64,000 nucleotides of DNA from the NCBI GenBank assembly GCA_942159475.1, contig OW804097.1, positions 59,974,986 to 60,038,985 on the forward strand, written 5' to 3'. This stretch comes from Sthenelais limicola (Eukaryota; Annelida; Polychaeta; Phyllodocida; Sigalionidae). The first letter of the stretch is position 1. Each line of letters starts with the position of its first letter. The translations under genes and the position numbers were made by a program. The notes beneath the pieces were generated by a model, which saw only the letters and a program-made list of their open reading frames with translations, made no database searches and was not told where the DNA came from. Shown one piece after another: positions 58,768 through 64,000 of this stretch.

Positions 58768-61725
58768 ATGGAGGGTATCATAGTATATTTATGGACCATA
58801 AAGCAACATAGATAGTATAGCAGGGGGATTGGGGGGGGGTTATTCATGTGGTACTATAGCACTTCCCATGAGGCCGCCAGTGGCATCTCCTTAGTGGACA
58901 CTGGGTCTAATAGTACTCATGGAGCAGCATAATGGGGTCAGCATAGAGGGTATTAAGGGGCTCATGGAGTAAGATGGAGGGTAAACTGATGGTCATGGAG
59001 CAGTGTAAAAGGTATAATGGGGCCCATGGAGCAGCGTAGAGGCTCTAATGGGGGTCAAAGAGTAACATGGAGGTTAAAATGATGGTCATGGAGCAGTGTA
59101 GAAGGTGTAATGGGGACCATGGGGCAGCATAGAGGGTATAATGGGGGTCATGGAATAACATGGAGGGTAAAATGGGGGTCATGGAGCAACATAGGGGATA
59201 TAATGGGAGTCAAGGAGTAACATAGAGAGCATCGTAGAGGGTATGATAGGGGTCATGGAGCAATATAAAAGGTATAATAGGGGTGATGGAATAACATAGA
59301 AGGTATAATGGGGGTCATGGAGCAGCATAGGGGTTATGAATGGGGGTCATGTGGTAAAATGGAGGGTATAATGGGGGTCATGGAGCACTATAGCGGGTAT
59401 AATTGGGACTATGGAGCCCTCTAGAGGATATCATGGGGGCCATGGAATAACATATATATATAGAGGGTATAATGGGTGTTATGGAGTAACATAGAGAGGG
59501 CATAATGGTGGTCATGGAGCAGCACAGAGGGCATAATGGGTGACATGGAGCCCTATAGAGGGTATGATGGTGGTAATGGAGCACTATAGAGGGTATGGTT
59601 TGTTCTGTAATTATTATATGGAATAATTATGTATAATTATGGCGGGGGGGGGGGGGGGGTCATGGAGGGTATAATGATGGTGATGGAGCAGCATAGATGG
59701 TATAATGGGGGTCATGGGGCAGCACAGAAGGTATGGTGGTGGTCATAGAGCATCATAGTGGGTATAATTGGGGCTATGGAACCCTATAGAGGGTATGATA
59801 TGGTGGCCATGGAGCACTATAGAGGATATAATGGTGGTCATAGAGCATCATAGAGGATATAATTGGGGCTATGGAGCCCTATAGAGGGTATGATGGGGGC
59901 TATGGAGCACAATAGAGGACATAATGGTGGCTATAGAGCATCATAGAGGGTATAATTGGGGCTATGGAACCCTATAAAGGGTATGATGGGGGTTATGGAG
60001 CATCGTAGAGGTTATAATGGGGGTCATGGAGCAGCATAGAGGGTATAATGTTGGTCATGGAGTAACAGAGAGGGTGTGATAGGGGTCATGGAGCCATATA
60101 AAGGGTCTTATGGGGGGTCATGGAATAACATAGACAGTATGGTGGCGTCATGGAGCAACATAGAGGGTATAATATGGGTCATGAAGTAACATAGAGGGTA
60201 TGATGGTGGTCATGGAGCAATATAACAGGTATTATGGGGGTCATGGAATAACATAGAGGGTATGATGGGGGCCATAGAGCAGCATAGAGGGTATGGTTAT
60301 GTTTATGGAGCAGCATAGAGGGTATGATGGAGGTTATGGAGTAACATGGCGGGTTTATTGGTGGCCATGCAGTAACATAGTGGGAATGATAGGGATCATG
60401 GAGGACTATAGACAGTACAATAGGCGTCATGGAGCATTATAGAGTGTATAATGGGGGCCTAGGAGGAGTATAGAGGGTATGATGGGAACCATGGAGTACT
60501 ATAGAGGATATAATGGTGGTCATAGAGCTTCATAGAGGGTGAATCGTGGTTATGGAGCAGCATAGAGGATATAATGGTGGTCATGGAGCAGCATAGATGG
60601 TATAATTGGGGTCATGGAGCAGCATAGAGGGTATAATGGTGGTCATGGAGCAGCATAGAGGGTATAATTGGGGTCATGGAGCAGCATAGATGGTATAATA
60701 TAGTGCATGGGGCGTTGCCTCATCGTTGGATTGTTCTCTCACTAAAACCATGTCAACCAGTCGGGCTTGAAATCCTCCCACCTATGGGGAGCTGAGTTCC
60801 GCTGACGTCCATTTCTTAATGTTTGGCAATAAAAGTTACAACAACAAATAATTGGGGTCATGGAGCAGGCTAGAGGGTATAATGGTGGTCATGGAGCAAC
60901 ATAGAGTGTATAATTGGGTTCATCCATGGAGCAGCCTAGAGGGTATAATTGGGGTCATCCATGGAGCAGCCTAGAGGGTATAATGGTGGTCCTGGAGCAG
61001 CATAGAGGGTGTCATTGGGGTCATAGAGTAAGTTAGAGGGTATGATGGGGGCCATGGAGCAGCCTAGAGGGTGTCATTGGGGTCATGGAGCAGCATAGAG
61101 GGTGTCATTGGGGTCATAGAGTAAGTTAGAGGGTATGATGGGGGCCATGGAGCAGCCTAGAGGGTGTCATTGGGGTCATGGAGCAGCATAGAGGGTGTCA
61201 TTGGGGTCATGGAGCAGCATAGAGGGTATAATGGTGGTCATGGAGCAGCATAGAGGGTGTCATTGGGGTCATAGAGTAAGTTAGAGGGTATGATGGTGGT
61301 CATATGGAGCAGCATAGAGGGTTTAATTGTGGTCATGGAGCAGCATAGAGGGTATAATTGGGGTCATGGAGCATCATAGAGGGTATAATGGTGGTCATAT
61401 GGAGCAGCATAGAGGGTATAATGGTGGTCATGGAATAACATAGAGGGTATAATGGGTGTTATGGAGTAACATAGAGAGGGCATAATGGTGGTCATGGAGC
61501 AGCACAGAGAGTATAATGGGTGCCATGGAGCCCTATAGAGGGTATGAGGGGGGCCATGGAGCATTATAGGGAATAAAATGGCCGTTATTTAGCAGCATAA
61601 AACGTAGAGAGATCATCATGGAGCAACATTGAAGGTATGATGGAGGTCATGGAGCAGCATAGAGGGTATAACAATGGTCAATGAGCAACATCTAGAGGAT
61701 GTGTATATTGGTCAATGAGTAAAAT
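58768..61725. repeat. 31-bp minisatellite array, about 3 kb
   Basis: Roughly 90 units with consensus starting CATGGAGCAGCATAGAGGGT followed by an ATAATGGGGGT-type end. Variants alternate in higher-order blocks, for example the three-unit pattern at 61000-61300 with GTGTCATTGGGGTC and AGTAAGTTAGAGGG. A 55 bp non-repeat patch and a G18-like run lie at 59600-59660. Minus-strand His/Tyr/Pro-rich reading frames are artefacts. Confidence 0.95.
60697..60846 (+). mobile_element. about 150-bp SINE-like insertion in the minisatellite
   Basis: The unit pattern breaks at ATAAT and resumes at a second ATAAT, a likely 5-bp target duplication. The insert has TTGCCTCATCGTTGGA (resembles a tRNA A box) and GGGCTTGAAATCC (resembles a B box), and ends AATAAAAGTTACAACAACAA, a typical SINE tail. 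Confidence 0.65.
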
Positions 61726-61904
61726 TTGCGTCAAAGAATGTGTCAGATGTTACTAAATTGAGTGTAATATCTATGCACAATATTGGTTATACTCCGGCCA
61801 AGATCTAGGTTTGAAGCCACAACAGGCTTACAGGGGAAGACTCGCCTAGCAGTCATACTTACTCACTTGACACCCCGTACTCATAGAATCCCCCTATGCT
61901 ATAC

Positions 61905-62085
61905 TATGTCATTAAAACGAGTGTCATTGATTGTCATTGAATAGATCCATGCAGCCAATCAAATTAGTGAAGTAAATTCAATGCATTTGAAAAGCTGATT
62001 CCTCTACTGAAATCTATCCATGCAAATGCCATAGGCAAAACTGGCCCTCTTTTTGTGGATACGCAAACCTATCATGGCTTAAATA
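61905..62085 (+). mobile_element. repeat family G fragment, copy 3
   Basis: GAGTGTCATTGATTG, CATTTGAAAAGCTGATTC and TTTTTGTGGATACGCAAACC are colinear with 14440-14605. It lies between the minisatellite and the right arm of the inverted repeat. Confidence 0.75.
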
Positions 62086-62109
62086 CATCTTCTATTCACA
62101 GCTCTTGTG

Positions 62110-63335
62110 TGTTAGATGATTATTAGGGATTATAAGGGATTATTATTAAAAATTCAGATAGAAATCTTACCTTTGTCCTTGATAATTGTGACCTTATCCT
62201 TCATTGATGAAGGTTATTGACAACATGTCTTATGAAAATGCTGTTAGAGCCCTGTCGCATATTTAATTGTGTACCCCAGGGAGAATAGTTCCAGAGAAAC
62301 CTACCTAATACAAGAATTTGGACCAAAACTTGATCTTTGACCTTGAAATGTTGACCTTGACCATGACATAGGTCATTGACAAGACATCTAATGCCTGCGC
62401 TCCCAGAACCCTATCAGATGCTCATATTGGGTAACCTAGGGATAAATAATTCCAGAGATACATATACCTAATACATATACCTAAATCTAAAATCAAGAAA
62501 AAATGTTATGTTTGACCTTGGATTAGGTGACCTTGACCTTACCAAAGGTCATTCATATGATGTCTCATGGAAGTGATGTTAGTGTCCTGTCACATGCATA
62601 AATTGTGTACGCCAGTGATAAATAGTTCCTAAGTTACATACATAATACTCAAATTTGAACCAAAATTTGATGTTTGACCTTGAAAATGGTGACCTTGACC
62701 TTGACAAAGGTCAATTAAAAGATATATTATGAAAGTACTCTTGGATCCCTTTCAAATGTATAAATTGTGTAGCTTTGAAATAAATTGTTCAAAAGATATA
62801 GACTGCAGTATGTTATTTAGATTTACACAAAATTTAGCATAGAATGAAAAGTAAGGCTTGGTTACTATGGCAACAGACATTCCAATGATACCAATAATGG
62901 GTTATTTTTCTTTCCCCTAATGTCAGTTATTATTTGTATGCATTAGGTTACCATTTTCTTTTATTGCCATATTTTTATAAGAGAAAATAGGATGTCACAT
63001 CCCAGAATTTTGCTATTTTTACATTTCAAGGTCATATTTGGTGACCTTGACCTTGAGCAAGGTCACTGATTCGAATGGAAATGATAATCCTTAGATACAT
63101 CAGTATTATTCTCAAAATTGGTTACAATACTGATAAAAGTGTAGAAATGGGACAATAAAAACCTATTTTTTGCTAAAATACAAAAAAATCACTAGTTTCC
63201 ATGGAAACAGGCCATTTTGACAATGTTCGCCACCTTTCCGGCAATTTTTTTCTTCAGATTCGGAAAATTCATGAAATTCTACACAAAATACCTCAAATTT
63301 AGCTTGTTATACGGTGGGTAGGGGTAACTTCTTAA
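62110..63335 (-). repeat. right arm of the large inverted repeat
   Basis: Read on the minus strand it repeats the left arm in order: the ACCCACCGTATAACAAGCTA end at about 63300-63325, the GGTGGCGAACATTGTC block, then about 600 bp of 165-bp-type units with TGACCTTGACCTT motifs. It has three to four units against five in the left arm. Divergence between arms is moderate, so it is not a recent duplication. Confidence 0.88.
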
Positions 63336-64000
63336 ATAATGGCTTTTTTGGCCCTTGGCCGCTGGCCTATAATACTTTACTGGCTAAATGCATTGACTTT
63401 GGTCTTTCAAAGCATCTCACCCAATTTCAAGAGAGTTGAGTCCTTCATGGATTGCTTTGCTTAGCTTTTGCATTTCTGCAGTGATAGTGACAACCCTGTG
63501 CATCATAGGCCAGATGGTAGGCAATGGCCCCTGACTTTCATCATTAGCCCCTGAGTTGTTGACATCATCATCATTGCAATGGCCAATTCATTTTGGGGGA
63601 AGACGTCCTCAAACTGCTGCATTCATTCAACTGACAGTTGCAGTGAACCATTCTGTACTATCTCTTCAGAGGCAGTAGTCAATGTAGGTGGATACAGTCT
63701 GTGGACTTCCATCTCCAGCTTTCTCTAGGAAGGAACACCCTTCCATATTTTAATTTATTCTATGGCAGTGGTATTTATTAGCAGCTGATTGTACATGTAG
63801 AATCATCTCCAGCTTTTTCTATATTCATTTGGGAAGCTCTGTCATTGAAAACCATCTAAGCAATGTCATTCCCCATGCCACAGAATCTGTGACATGTCAG
63901 AGAACATTGTGACATCAATACATGATAATACAATCAGTACATATTATATCACACTCTACTATCCTATAGATAAAGAATGCTCAATCTGATATCCAAATCT
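63336..64000. other. contactin intron continues, nothing recognised
   Basis: No splice-flanked Ig or FNIII exon is visible before the window ends, and no repeat family named here recurs. Confidence 0.4.

Noticed and set aside
59378..61564. His/Tyr/Pro-rich minus-strand frames
   Set aside because: Translations of the 31-bp minisatellite; 31 is not a multiple of 3, so frames shift at every unit.

Overview
The window is nuclear DNA from an animal. Coding sequence is a small fraction of the 64 kb, genes have many short exons with GT/AG introns in conserved phases, and the rest is dense with short inverted-repeat transposons, decayed non-LTR retrotransposons, minisatellites and low-complexity tracts. 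A contactin with an N-terminal C-type-lectin-like domain is the protostome form, and the repeat content (many AAGGTCAAGGTCACC-type units, several MITE families) suits a lophotrochozoan, most likely a mollusc. The species-level assignment is inference.

Three protein-coding genes are supported, all on the + strand. (1) 14.76-16.26 kb: a glycosyltransferase family 92 (DUF23) enzyme, nearly all in one exon, with a probable short upstream exon not located. (2) 28.25-35.23 kb: a complete six-exon beta-1,4-galactosyltransferase (GT7) of 589 residues with a very long stem region. (3) 45.46 kb to beyond the right edge: the first 13 coding exons of a contactin (signal peptide, C-type-lectin-like domain, Ig1-Ig3). 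The remaining Ig, FNIII and membrane-anchor exons must lie beyond position 64000. All splice phases in genes 2 and 3 add up without a frame break.

Layout: 0-14 kb is gene-free and repeat-rich, with GA tracts, MITEs and a LINE endonuclease fragment at 7.8-8.2 kb. 14-16 kb holds the GT92 gene. 16-28 kb is gene-free, with MITEs and a possible 0.85 kb DNA transposon at 21.8-22.7 kb. 28-35 kb holds the galactosyltransferase, its ATG 6 bp after a MITE. 35-45 kb is intergenic with a decayed zinc-finger-like (THAP-type) fragment and a reverse-transcriptase fragment on the minus strand, itself split by a 1.5 kb insertion. 45-57 kb holds the contactin exons, whose introns carry at least five distinct inverted-repeat elements. 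57.3-63.3 kb, inside the last visible contactin intron, is the most striking structure: two inverted arms of 1.2-1.4 kb, built partly of about 165-bp tandem units rich in AAGGTCA half-sites, around a roughly 3 kb array of 31-bp units.

Functional link: genes 1 and 2 would encode Golgi type II membrane glycosyltransferases from two unrelated families, both known for galactose transfer. Gene 3 encodes a secreted or cell-surface adhesion glycoprotein of septate junctions and axons. There is no sign of an operon. No prokaryotic features, CRISPR, rRNA or convincing tRNA genes were seen.
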